A stretch of 64,000 bases of DNA from Poa pratensis (taxonomy: Eukaryota; Streptophyta; Magnoliopsida; Poales; Poaceae), in contig CAMZMU010000034.1 in NCBI GenBank assembly GCA_947311845.1, forward strand, positions 89,030,407 to 89,094,406. Direction: 5' to 3'. Position 1 is the first letter of the stretch. Each line of letters opens with the position of its first letter. The position numbers and the translations under genes were made by a program. Shown here piece by piece: positions 11,100-20,989 of this stretch. Below the pieces are notes generated by a model, which worked only from the letters and a program-made list of their open reading frames with translations, was not told the DNA's origin and did not search any database.

Positions 11100-11370
11100 C
11101 GATCGAAAGTTTTCTCAGAAACCGATGTAAAAGGTATCGGAAGTTTTCTCAGAAACTGTTGTACGTATATTTTTTTTCTGAAATGGGGAGTTACCCGGCG
11201 TCTGAATCAAAAAGATGCATACGACATTTATTTCATTAATTCAACATAAGCCAGCAAAGGGGCTTACAAACATACAACCCGAAGCCGCCAAAGAGTTTCT
11301 CGAAACTGATGTTCAGAAGGTATCAAAAGTTTTCTCCGGAACTGATGTACAGATATAATCGGAGATTTCT
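11096..11370. repeat. interspersed short motif AGTTTTCTCxGAAACxGATGT, 4-5 copies
   Basis: The motif appears near 11108, 11145, 11295 and 11330, with intervening AAAGGTATCGG spacers giving a period of about 34-37 bp. The array is split in the middle by a poly(T)-headed retroposon fragment. Confidence 0.7.
11170..11290 (-). mobile_element. LINE/SINE 3' end fragment
   Basis: A T-run (11170-11177) is followed by CTGAAATGGGGAGTTACCCGG and later GATGCATACGACATTTATTTCATTAATTCAACATAAG. It is the antisense poly(A) end of a retroposon and is closely similar to the fragment at 20204-20383. Confidence 0.75.
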
Positions 11371-11775
11371 CGGCAGTGGGTGGGCATATTTCCCGAACCC
11401 GATTATCCTGAACCCGAAAATCCCGATCGCTTTCTCAGGAAAGTGATCTGATTTCCCAAAATTAATTTGGGAAATCACCGACAGCGAGACGTCCATGATC
11501 ACACAACCCGAACAGCCTGCCGGAAATCATGTCCCCAGCGGGGCCATTAACCGATCATTCCCATTTCCCATAACACTTGGTACGTACGGTTGGCCGTCAG
11601 CTAAACAAAGACAGAAAGAAAACGAGCGCGCCGAGTGCGCTGCCAAACTCTTCCTATTACTACAAGACATCGACGAGGTCGTGTCGAAAACCCCGCACGT
11701 TACTGCCAACCTCGATTCGGAAGCGTCAAAAGGTGATGTCAGTTCAGAAGCTTGTCCAGGAATGATTGTACTATA
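11371..11775. other. intergenic, small palindrome at 11450
   Basis: It holds CCCGAACCCGATTATCCTGA-type text and a near-palindrome GATTTCCCAAAATTAATTTGGGAAATC-like block at about 11450-11476. The 109-codon frame at 11495-11824 runs into the Stowaway element and is not considered a gene. Confidence 0.5.
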
Positions 11776-11894
11776 CTCGCTCCGTTCGGAAAAGGATGTC
11801 TTACATTTGTCTAGATTCAGATGAGATATGTTTTAGTATACACATACATCCGAATTTGGATATATATAAGACATCTTTTTTCAAACGGAGGGAG
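11776..11894. mobile_element. Stowaway MITE, 119 bp
   Basis: Termini are CTCGCTCCGTTCGGAAAAGG and TTCAAACGGAGGGAG, inverted repeats of the Tc1/mariner Stowaway type, with TA target duplications at 11774-11775 and 11895-11896. The interior is AT-rich and non-coding. The second terminal base block (CTCGC for CTCCC) is slightly diverged. Confidence 0.92.
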
Positions 11895-11947
11895 TATATG
11901 TTTGCTGGTCGATGCGTCACCAGATATGTTATCTGATCTACTGTCCT

Positions 11948-13358
11948 GTCCGATGACGCGGCGGCCTTCCGGGTTTTACTGCCATGCCGAGCACCATGTC
12001 AACCACGATGAACAAAGGCTTTCTCGATCGAGCTCCTCGTGACGCCATGCCGAGCACCATGTCAACCACGGCAAAGCTATCTATCTACGGCCGGAAACTT
12101 CCGTCTGATCCACGGCCGGAAGAATCTACCTGCTGCTTCGCTCTGCAACTTGCTTCGGTCTGAAGCTTTGTTCCCTTGTCTTGTGCAAGTTACTGTCGTG
12201 TTCGTTGCGCCTGTAACCTGTGACCGTGCGCCGCCGTCACGAAATTCGGGCCGTCGTCGTTACCTTCCTTGCAAAGTAGACTCGACGTGCCTGTGCAAAC
12301 TGACATGTGGGTCCACAGATGACGTCGTGCTGACGTCATCAATGGCCATAGTGGCCACGGCGAGCTTGCCGGTGTCGCGTCCGTGTCCGCGCGAGCTCTA
12401 ACGCGCGCGTGCACACGGCGGATGCGCGTGGACACGGGGTGTCCGGGAGCGGCGGCGCTGCTGCGCTTTGGTCGCCGGAGCTGTAGCTGGCGGCGGTCGA
12501 ACACGGCGGCAGAAACAGGCGCACGGCGGCGGCGAATCCGGCGCATACGCGGCATCGCAGCATGCGTTTGTCGGCGAGAAGGAAGAGGACGCGGCGGCGG
12601 AGCGTTCTGTGTGGTTCGATTTGATCAAGGAGGCGTGGAACGGCGGCGGCGTGCGTCGGCGGCGGCGGCGATTTTCATCGTCGCAGGAGAAGAAAGAGGG
12701 AGGGTGGATTGTGGCGTTTTTTTACACGGAGGTCCTTCGTCTTTCGCGAAATTACAAAGCAGTCCTTTGCGGGGTTGTGTTTGTAAATTTTATGCGCCAA
12801 AGTTCGTGCGGGAGGGGTCACCGGGTGGAAACCGGTTCCACCGGCCGCTCACCGGCGACGTGGCGCCTTCTGGTCGGCGCGCTTTCGTGTGTACTGTAGC
12901 TAGAAACAGTACCGCGCGCTCGGGAGGACGTGGCTCGATCCTAGCCGTCCGTTTCATCGATCCGACGGCCAAAATAAAAGGGGCGACGTGGCAAGCTGGA
13001 GAGGGGTGGTCCGATGACGCGGCGGCCTTCCGGGTTTTACAGCCTGCCGAGCACCATGTCAACCACGATGAACAAAGGCTTTCTCGATCGAGCTCCTCGT
13101 GACGCCATGCTGAGCACCATGTCAACCACGGCAAAGCTATCTATCTACGGCCGGAAACTTCCGTCTGATCCACGGCCGGAAGAATCTACCTGCTGCTTCG
13201 CTCTGCAACTTGCTTCGGTCTGAAGCTTTGTTCCCTTGTCTTGTGCAAGTTACTGTCGTGTTCGTTGCGCGTGTAACCTGTGACCGTGCGCGCCGTCACG
13301 AAATTCGGGCCGTCGTCGTTACCTTCCTTGCAAAGTAGACTCGACGTACCTGTGCAAA
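11948..13358. repeat. partial tandem duplication: 350-bp arms, 1,061 bp apart
   Basis: 11948-12299 and 13009-13358 are about 98% identical, both running from GTCCGATGACGCGGCGG to CTGTGCAAA. Neither arm has TG..CA ends, a primer site or target duplication, so these are not LTRs. A tandem duplication of a ~1.06-kb unit with an incomplete second copy explains it. Each arm contains two copies of GAGCACCATGTCAACCACG. The GC-rich middle (12300-13008) yields long frames on several strands typical of GC-rich non-coding DNA. Confidence 0.85.
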
Positions 13359-14955
13359 GCCTCCGGCCTGTTTCTTTGTACGCAACGGTCGTCCCGATTA
13401 AGAAAAGAAAAACGTGAATTTGTTCAATAGAAGGATCTCTTTCCGTCTATTGGTCGGCTTGCCGTCACGCCCGGATGCTGGGACGGTGGCTCCGGACGAC
13501 GGTCCTCTGTTATCGCGCCGAGTTATGAGGTTACTCTCCGGGCCGGAGGCCGATCAGACCCGTGCATAGTTTCGTTTGTGGCGGGCGCATGAGGCTAGCG
13601 GTCTGCGTGCGTGTTGGCGGTGGCCGTACAATCGGTCCCAGAGGGGTGGGTGTATGGTTTGGCAACTCATTCCCTCGCTGAAAGCCTTTGTCTTAGCAGC
13701 CGGCCAAGACCGACGGCGGCGACGCCCTTTGGCGCGCCGAGTCCATTTTAAAAGCGTCATCGTGTCAGTGTTGTCGCTCCTCCGCGGGAAACCCCCACAT
13801 CCCATGCGGAATCGGCGAGGGTGGTGTTCTTGCGTCGCTTACCTCTTGGTGCCTCGTCTTGGATGTTCCTTTTGCCAGAGGGACCAGTGGAGAGAGAGTC
13901 GGTGGACGCCATTGGCTACGATGGACGGACACGGACGCAACTTCAGGTTTTGTGATCTCCGGTTGAAAACCCTGCACCGACCTTGGTTGATGCCAGCGAT
14001 GGCGACGCGTACCATCGTCCTTGGAGGCATCGTTGTGGATCCCTTTGCCTCCCATGTTGGTGCTTCGTTCGTCTGGTCGGCGTTATCTGTTATTCGTCAA
14101 AGGCTAGGCAGCGTGTGACCCCAAAGCCGGCGTGGATGCCCGTGTTGCGCCTTCGGTCTTTTAGTTGAAGTGATATAGTGTCGACTTTGGTCACTAGAGC
14201 GACTTGGCCATCAAATCGTGTGAGGTGCGGCATCGGGGCCAATGTGGATGTCGGAGCACTGACTCTGGATGCTCACCTTCGCCGTTGCGTTGTGATGTTT
14301 GGATGTTGGTTTTAAGTGCTATGGCGACTTGGTCGTCGACTCGTGCGGAGGCGTGGCCGCACATAAGATAGGTTCGTGCATCACGTACGCGCACGACTGG
14401 ACCGGGTTCCTTCCAGCAGTTTTGAAAATTGCTCGTGCGAGAGGTCACGGTCCGGTATGCGTACATATACTAGGGCCGGCCGGAGCGTAGCGCGATGAAT
14501 GAGGGAGGCAGAGCAACCACCGACCAGCCAACCGACGCTCTACTCGTCGGCGTCGCCCCAGATAGCTAGGACCGACCGTCTATGATGATGGCACATTCTG
14601 AGGATCCATTCCATGGTGGTGGCAGATACTATACATGCCCGGCTAGATAGCTCAGACACCGCGGACCAGCAGGGTCCATTTAATTTACCTCTGTGCTTGC
14701 TAGTAGTATTTGTTGACAATCTTCAGCGAATTTGACATGTTCGATGGAATTGACTTTTTTTTTTTAGCCGGCAGGCCTTGTCGTCTTGTCGGCGTCTGGT
14801 TAAAAGAAAATGAGGATCCATGTGGAGTACTTGGGATCATAGTTAATCCGGGAACGAATGCCCTCGCTCGCTCTTACGACCAACCAAGAGTGCACATTGT
14901 TGGTTGTTTCCTCACAAAATGGATTATTATTAAGGGTTGGACAATAATTATTATC
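13359..14955. other. intergenic, LINE-3'UTR-like decayed sequence
   Basis: 13500-14170 has T/G-rich text such as CTTGGAGGCATCGTTGTGG and CCTTTGCCTCC, resembling grass LINE 3' UTRs, without a poly(A) tail or target duplication. 14170-14955 is unique spacer. Frames of up to 180 codons (13576-14118) have no recognisable domain and are not reported as genes. Confidence 0.45.
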
Positions 14956-14958
14956 TTA

Positions 14959-15989
14959 GAGCATCTCTAGGAGACACTTTAAAACGACGGGCGGGACTTT
15001 ATTTTTCCACGGGTTGGGGCCATACCAGACCCTGTATAGATATAGGGCACGACCCGAGCCATTCCGCCGCCCCAACCGCACTCGCCGCCGGCGACCAAAT
15101 CCCCCGCCGACGCGTATACATCCGGCATCACCGCACCACCATGAGGCGCAACGGAGGCTCAATCGGACGCGGGAGCGGCCAGGTCGGCCGTTCCCCGACC
15201 TCGCGTGGCGGCGGCAATAGCTAAGACGAAGAGCGGAAGCGGTGCGTCGCCTCCGACGACGCTCGAAAGCGCGCCGCGCGCCGGTACACAAACTACAGCC
15301 GGACGCCGCCGCGTACCCTCCTCTGCCGCGAGGTCAAGGAGTTCAACCGGAACGCGTACACCGCCCCCGCCGCCGAAGAGGGAGGTGGAGGAGCTCCCGC
15401 ACGAGGGCTACGACCCGGCAACGTTCGCCGGGCCATCGGGCCGGAGGACTTCGTCCCTGACAGTGCCATCGACACTGTCACCGCCATGCTAATTGCGCGC
15501 AACGAGCGGGAGGAGGAGGAACTGACGAAGCGCCGCCGCCGGGATGAGGAGATCGACAGCCTCCTCTTAGCACAGGGGGTCGCCGGCGAGCGGGAGGCGC
15601 AGCAGAAGCCGGAGGAGTGGCGCCGCAAGTTCGAGGCGCAGCAGAAGGTCTTCATCGACCTCGCTTCCGACAAGGAGTGAGCGCCGTCGCACCCGGCGGG
15701 CTCCGGTAAGCTAATTTTGTAAATTAGATTAGGGTGGCGATGCACTGATGATGAACTATGTAAATTAGATTAAAATGTCGTGTTTCTTTTGCCGCAAATG
15801 AACCAGTGAACTTGTATGATCATGTCGTTCTTACTATTCCCACGAATGCAAAAAAAAATTAAATTAAATTTGCATTTTGCTTTAGTGTTTTTGTTCTGCG
15901 CTACGCATTTCGATTCTCTAAAAGCGGGAAAAACGAACTGTAAACGAGGTATATAGTCCCGCGAGATAAGAGGTCTGCTTGAGATGCTC
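14959..15989. mobile_element. PIF/Harbinger-type element, 1,031 bp
   Basis: Termini are GAGCATCTCTAGGAGAC (left) and, reversed, GAGCATCTCAAGCAGAC (right), flanked by TTA at 14956-14958 and 15990-15992. Subterminal GGCGGGACTTTAT and CGCGGGACTATAT also mirror each other. The interior is a GC-rich gene-like sequence with a decayed frame ending at 15680, Glu/Arg-rich and probably coiled-coil (EEEELTKRRRRDEEIDSLLL). It is non-autonomous; no DDE transposase is seen. Confidence 0.88.
15486..15680 (+). pseudogene. element-borne coiled-coil protein remnant
   Basis: The last 64 codons of a longer frame inside the Harbinger-type element. Upstream, homologous text (VKEFNRNAYTAPAAEEGGGG, then EDFVPDSAIDTVTAMLIARN) is partly in the same frame from about 15330, but the start region is shifted. 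The composition (Glu, Arg, Gln heptads) suggests a coiled coil. Function unknown; probably the accessory ORF of the parent transposon family or captured host DNA. Confidence 0.4.
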
Positions 15990-15992
15990 TTA

Positions 15993-16673
15993 CTAAGGAT
16001 TTTGAATTGACGATCAGAATACCCTAGGTAGAAAAACAGAGGCAGTTCTCTTGGAATAACCAATCGTGCCTCATACTATTGCATAATTGCAAGTGATCAA
16101 CGGAGAAGCACTGTAACTACCACCAACGCGCTTGCATAATTTAGCATGACTAGTTGAATGCCCGTGGCGTGCGTTGCTACGGGCTGTTAAATTGTTCCAT
16201 CGCCACACATGCATATCTAGTGCACACGAGATGATAAAAATTGGAACTAAATTTGTATGTTATTTGCGATCCAGACCGTCAAACGTAGAAATTGATGTGT
16301 GATAATATGTACGAATTAGTCGATGTTTGCATGGCCGCCCTTTTTTTCTTTTGATATGTGCATGTGCGGCTGTTCAATGGATGTATCGTTCTTTTTGATT
16401 TGGGGTATTTTTTCTCTGAGGTTTTTTTTTTGAGCGGCTGCTCTCACTTGTTGTTAGAACCTAATAATGAAGATATAAATATTCGTGGGCTTTGACATTA
16501 GGCCAGGCCCATGTAAAGGACGCACGGAATTTTTGAGCCCATCTTTTCTGTTTGATCGGGGGACTCGGTTTCTCGACATAAGGTGACTACGTGAGCGATC
16601 CTGACTCAGACTTAGGCACGACGTACGTACCAACCAACGGACGAAAAAACGGGAGGAAGAAACCTTAGCTATA
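15993..16673. other. intergenic with a TE-like end near 16150
   Basis: TGACTAGTTGAATGCCCGTG followed by GCGTTGCTACGGGC at about 16148-16185 resembles a terminus common in grass genomes. A possible partner, TAGTAGATAGATAGAGATA, lies at about 16997, so the Tourist MITE may be nested in this element. The class is not established. Confidence 0.4.
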
Positions 16674-16676
16674 TTA

Positions 16677-16991
16677 GGGCATGTACAATGGTAGAGAAGG
16701 CGAGTCCTCTCTTAGCACTCCACGTCATTTAGAGAAGGCAATAAATATTAGTCGTACAATGCATTATCTCTTATTGTTATCTCTAACAATTAATGAGAAT
16801 TGATTAAAAATACCTTGATAAGCGAAGTCATGTTGTACAATGGAGAAAATAGCCCTCTCTTAATTTTAAGAGATCATCCCTTAGCTAAGGGAAGACAACC
16901 CCCTCTCTCTTCTTTCTCTCTCCTCCAACTAAGCAAAAATCCTACGTGGCATCTCTGAGAGAAGGTTGACATCATCCCATTGTACATGCCC
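16677..16991. mobile_element. Tourist MITE, 315 bp
   Basis: Perfect 15-bp terminal inverted repeats, GGGCATGTACAATGG and CCATTGTACATGCCC, are flanked by TTA on both sides (16674-16676 and 16992-16994). The interior is AT-rich and non-coding. It lies about 410 bp upstream of the TATA box of the next gene. Confidence 0.95.
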
Positions 16992-17400
16992 TTATATAGT
17001 AGATAGATAGAGATAATGGTATCGCGTGCGATTAGCAAGTCAAGAGCAAATCCAAGGAAACGCCCCCACCAACAACATCAATGATACGGAAAGCTTCAAA
17101 AGGAAATCGCTAATGATGGACGGGAAAATAAATAAAACGGTTTTTAAATGCGCCGGAGGAAGGAAATAATCGCGCATGTGCTTCTCCCTCCCGCGTTTAT
17201 CGATCTGGCGCGTGAGCGAGAGTTCGGCGCCCATCGCTGCCTGCCTCGGCGGAGCGGTTGGTCGCATCGCAGCGCCCACTCTTCCGGCCCCGCGCCATTC
17301 CCGTCCACATCCAATCTTCCCGGCACCACCGCCTCCGCCGCTGCCACCGGGCCCCACGTGCTTTCACCCAGCGCATGCCGGATCCCGTGCGGCCAGCCGG

Positions 17401-17410
17401 CTATTAAAAG
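17401..17410 (+). promoter_or_regulatory. TATA-like box for the 17.56-kb first exon
   Basis: CTATTAAAAG precedes a purine-rich leader (GGGAGGAAGAGAGAGAGAAAG) and an ATG at 17563 in the context AACATGG. Confidence 0.45.
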
Positions 17411-17562
17411 CCAACCCTCACCCACGCCAACGGCTCGCTCCAAGCGGCGCCAACGGCTCGCCTACGCGCGAGCTCCGACACAGGCGACACACACAGGGAG
17501 GAAGAGAGAGAGAAAGCTACCGACGCCCGCCGAGGCAGAGAGAGGAGGTGGAGGGCGGCAAC

Positions 17563-17880
17563 ATGGTGGTGCGAAGGTCGCCGGGGGTCGGCCCGACCAA
17601 GCTCGAGGGCCTGCCGACGGCGGCGTGGGCCGCGCCGGCCGTGGCCGCAGTCAAGGTCAAGTGGCCCGGCGCCGGCGGGGCGCTCTCGCAGATGCTCACG
17701 GGCAGGCGCGCCGGCCGCGGGGTCACCGCCGTCGAGCCCGTCGCCGGGGACGGCGCCGTCCGCTGGGACAAAGCCAACGACGCCAACCGGTTCCGGGTCG
17801 ACGTCGAGCACGGCGCCGGCCCGCGCGGGGGCGGCGCCGGCGGCAGGCCCGAGCGTGGCGTCTTCTTCTCCATCCTATAC
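17563..17880 (+). CDS. orphan first exon, NT-C2-like protein (partial)
   Basis: 106 codons from the ATG at 17563 to a strong GTGAGT donor at 17881 (phase 0). The peptide contains KLEGLP, VAAVKVKWPG, RWDKANDANRFRVDVE and ends GVFFSILY. The spacing of KLEGL, a VxVxW strand and a later W-E/D strand resembles the N-terminal EEIG1/EHBP1 C2-like domain of plant proteins that start MVV, which bind membranes or cytoskeleton. That assignment is an inference. No second exon with matching phase is visible before the next gene starts at 18459, so the gene is either truncated or has an unrecognisable remainder. GC content is very high, normal for grass first exons. A promoter and 5' UTR appear present. 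Confidence 0.5.
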
Positions 17881-18458
17881 GTGAGTGCCGCTGCTGCGAC
17901 TTAGTTAGTGCTCTGTTTTTTGCTTGATGCGGATCAATCACCTGCGGGCTTCGAGCTCTATCATATACGATTTCTATCCCCAAATTTAAAGCTGCAGTTT
18001 TTATGAATAATTTCATGAGCGATTTCTGCCGATTCTGAAAACAAAACATGATGATAGTATCTACCGCTGCTACGAATTCATGATACTAACAAAAACATGG
18101 TTCCGCTTATTTTAAGGTGTGTGATTAACACATGCTCTGTATACTCTCTGAGGAACTCCATGTAAAGCATAGTAAAAGGATAACCAAGGAACAAAGCAAT
18201 ACCTTTTCACAGATTCTTGCCTGATCTGGCTCTGTAGATTATGTAGGAAGCAATTCCAAACTTCATAACGTGACGAATCTTTATGCTTTAGCAATGCACC
18301 ACGCGAATTGCATTGTGTTCCATGCCAGGAAGCCTTCTTTATGTACTCAGATTCATTCCCTAACAACCAAGCAACCAAAAATGTGCAACACCCATAACCC
18401 TATATGACACCTCATTCTTCTATACCTCACATCTTTCTGCATTCAAACACCCAACACC
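17881..18458. other. intron-like or intergenic sequence, no exon seen
   Basis: It starts as an intron of the preceding exon (GTGAGT) but contains no acceptor followed by a plausible coding exon. The last ~60 bp form the leader of the NTF2-like gene. Confidence 0.5.
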
Positions 18459-19886
18459 ATGAATTCTGCCCTCGCGCTCGTCTCCTTCCAGTCTCCCTCT
18501 TTCAACCTAAAACGGCGCCCACCATCGATAAGCGCCAACTGGGGAACGAGGCAACAATGTTCGCCAAAGCCCATACGAGCAATACTAGGGTCAAATGCAA
18601 CTGGGGGACTTGGCAATGCTTACCGTGGAGGTAATACATTACCGTCTTCACCCCTGACAGATATGATTCAGGAGTTCTACTCCTCCATCAATGACAAGGA
18701 CATCAAACGGCTCAAAAAGCTGCTTGATCCTGATTGCGTCGTCGAGCACGCTTCATATTACAAACCGCTGGACGTCAAGGTTTTACTCGCATCTCATCTT
18801 CTCATTCAGCTCCAACATCTCATGGTTCAATTGTCTGCATATTTGACCATCAAGCTATTAATTTAAAATCAAGTTCCCATACTCGAGAGTTAACAAAAAA
18901 CAACTTTTCTGCATGCAGGATACCCATACCTACTTTACAAAACTTATGTCAGTTATGAGGAAGAATGTCAAATTTGCTATTGATGAGGTTTGTCCAGGAG
19001 TAGAACCCACTGTTGCAGTAATGTGGCACCTTGGTAAGATCCTGCAGATAGGAATTCAAATTATAAGTGGGAGGCATTCTGGTACATGACAATGATATCA
19101 TCTTTTTGCAGAGTGGAACGGTAAGATCATCCCATTTACCAAAGGCTGCAGTTTCCACATGTGTTCAGCAAACGGACAAGCGCTTCTTATTAGGTAGCCG
19201 AGATTGATACCCACCCATGACAGCATATATTCTCTAATTTCTACTATAATACCATGTTGTTTCCATCCATGCCAGGCAAGCTCTTGAAATTATAATGCTA
19301 TGGTGGTTGTATTTCTTATTGTTTTTATTTCGAAACAAGGGTTTGGCCACTAGATAATTTTCTTTTCGAGGTGAAGTCCCCCCTGACCTGAAATGTAAAT
19401 GTTTTCACCCACACTGCAGGAGAGTTCATATCTTCAACGAGTCACCTCTGAAACCAGGAAAGCCGGCATTGGTAGGCATACTAATGAGCTTGTTTTTCCT
19501 GCTGTATCCAACTATGTTAGTCTGATTACCATGCCTCTAGCTAATTGCCTTTCATGAAATATTCTGATTCTTGCAGGAAATACTTCTATTTGTTGCCATA
19601 TTGTTCGACACATTCCAAAAGAAGCTGAAGGTATGTGATTTATGAATTCAAATGTTTATTATAAACTAGTACTACTTGAACTCCAGCTAAGCATGGATGT
19701 ACACATGCAGCATTTCTACGGAATCCAGAAGCACTAGTTCGGTCCATTGTGAAGCTTTACAAATTCTGCCTGGAGCCTTTTGTCGTCTATCTTCTTGCAT
19801 ATTATATCCGCTTCTGGTCATTTGTGGCACAAGGATTGACTATGGTGCTCGGCGTCTTGTATAACATATTCAAGCGGTTCGTGTAA
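18459..19886 (+). CDS. NTF2-like (SnoaL-type) plastid protein, six exons, frameshift in exon 5
   Basis: Exons: 18459-18779, 18919-19033, 19112-19193, 19420-19471, 19577-19630, 19711-19886, all with GT-AG borders. Exon 1 encodes a Ser/Arg-rich, acid-poor leader typical of a chloroplast transit peptide, then the domain start MIQEFYSSINDKDIKRLKKL. Exons 2-4 give TYFTKLMSVMRKNVKF, WHLEWNGKIIPFTKGCSF and RVHIFNESPLKPGKPAL, the cone-shaped NTF2/SnoaL fold seen in an uncharacterised plant plastid family. Exon 6 encodes a hydrophobic tail, SIVKLYKFCLEPFVVYLLAY. Exon 5 is 54 nt, but the flanking phases (0 and 1) need 55: after ILFDTF the text continues in the +1 frame as PKEAE, joining AFLRNPEALVRS in exon 6. 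As written, translation ends at 19737, losing the tail. Catalytic role unknown. Confidence 0.75.
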
Positions 19887-20203
19887 GGAACTAATACCAC
19901 AGAAAATTCCATATTCACATGAATAGAAATTCTCAAAGATATGCTGTGTGGTTGTAAGTTGTAACCAATTACCGGTAACATCACGAGTAGAAGGATCAGC
20001 AAAGGGCATATAAGAACCTGCTGCATTATGGCAACTGTCAATCGCTCAGAATCTTCCACATGATGTTGGTTTGTTTCCCGAGACGTATCCTATGCTCCTG
20101 TGAAACAGAAATGTGCATCATTTCACTCTTGAAAGAAAATGGCTGTTATTTAAGGGACATATGTAATCACAGGATATTGCTATAAGAAGTACTGAGCAAT
20201 ACT

Positions 20204-20383
20204 TTTTTTTTCGAAACGGGGAAGCCCCAGCCTCTGCATCGAAGCGATGCATACGGCTTTTATTTCATTTATTCAACATGAGCTGGCAAATAGCCTTACA
20301 ATGAACGAATACAAGCTGAAGCCGCCAAACAGTGAAAACACTACAACTAGCACAAACGACAGAGGAAACGGGGCCTTAAGTAC
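20204..20383 (-). mobile_element. 5'-truncated LINE/SINE fragment with 10-bp target duplication
   Basis: A T-run followed by CGAAACGGGGAAGCCCCAGC and GATGCATACGGCTTTTATTTC marks the antisense poly(A) end. GAGCAATACT occurs at 20194-20203 and again at 20384-20393. It is the same family as 11170-11290. Confidence 0.85.
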
Positions 20384-20393
20384 GAGCAATACT

Positions 20394-20986
20394 ATTACCA
20401 CATTCTACGATTTTCTTGATAGCATTAAATAAAATTGTCCCCTAGAAATTCTGCATATGTATCTTGTGTAAAATCTGATGTACCATGTTCTATTCAATGC
20501 CTATTCGCGTAGTGTAGGTTTTTCATTCTTCCAAGCCTCATGCACATTCAGCTTAGCCATGCAGCGATATAAAGCTATTTATTTACGTATGTGGCATTAG
20601 ATATTCTATTTGAAGCTTGAACTTGACTCCATATTCCAGATTATTTTTCCTTTTTGCATGAGTTAAAGATCCAGGTGACGAGTGCTTCAGTTCAGTCAAG
20701 ACTATCGCTTAGGGTTTAGACCAAGCATTCTGCCTGTCTTAGCACATACCGCTTGCCAGAACTCAAAGCAGTGACGGTGTATGAGAGGGATGATGTATTC
20801 CTTCGTTAACTAAGTGGATACCATCATACCATAGTCCACGTTGACTCTAAAAGAGCTTGGTCTAAAAGGGGGTGGAATCTAATCTGTTTCATAGAATACC
20901 TCATATGTGGTTTCCGTGCAGTGAAATTTCTATAAGTCCTTGAAGAGAAAATCACCCTGAACAACAGCGGATCTGCATTATTCTTC
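20394..20986. other. intergenic between NTF2-like and PPR genes, no gene seen
   Basis: Probable convergent 3' flanks of the two genes. AT-rich, with no open frame of interest and no element ends recognised. Confidence 0.5.
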
Positions 20987-20989
20987 TCA

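Noticed and set aside
12383..13102. 239-codon plus-strand frame
   Set aside because: GC-rich Arg/Gly/Ala composition with equally long frames on other strands. It spans the duplication junction and has no domain.
11948..13358. LTR retrotransposon with 350-bp LTRs
   Set aside because: Arms lack TG..CA ends, primer site, polypurine tract and target duplication.
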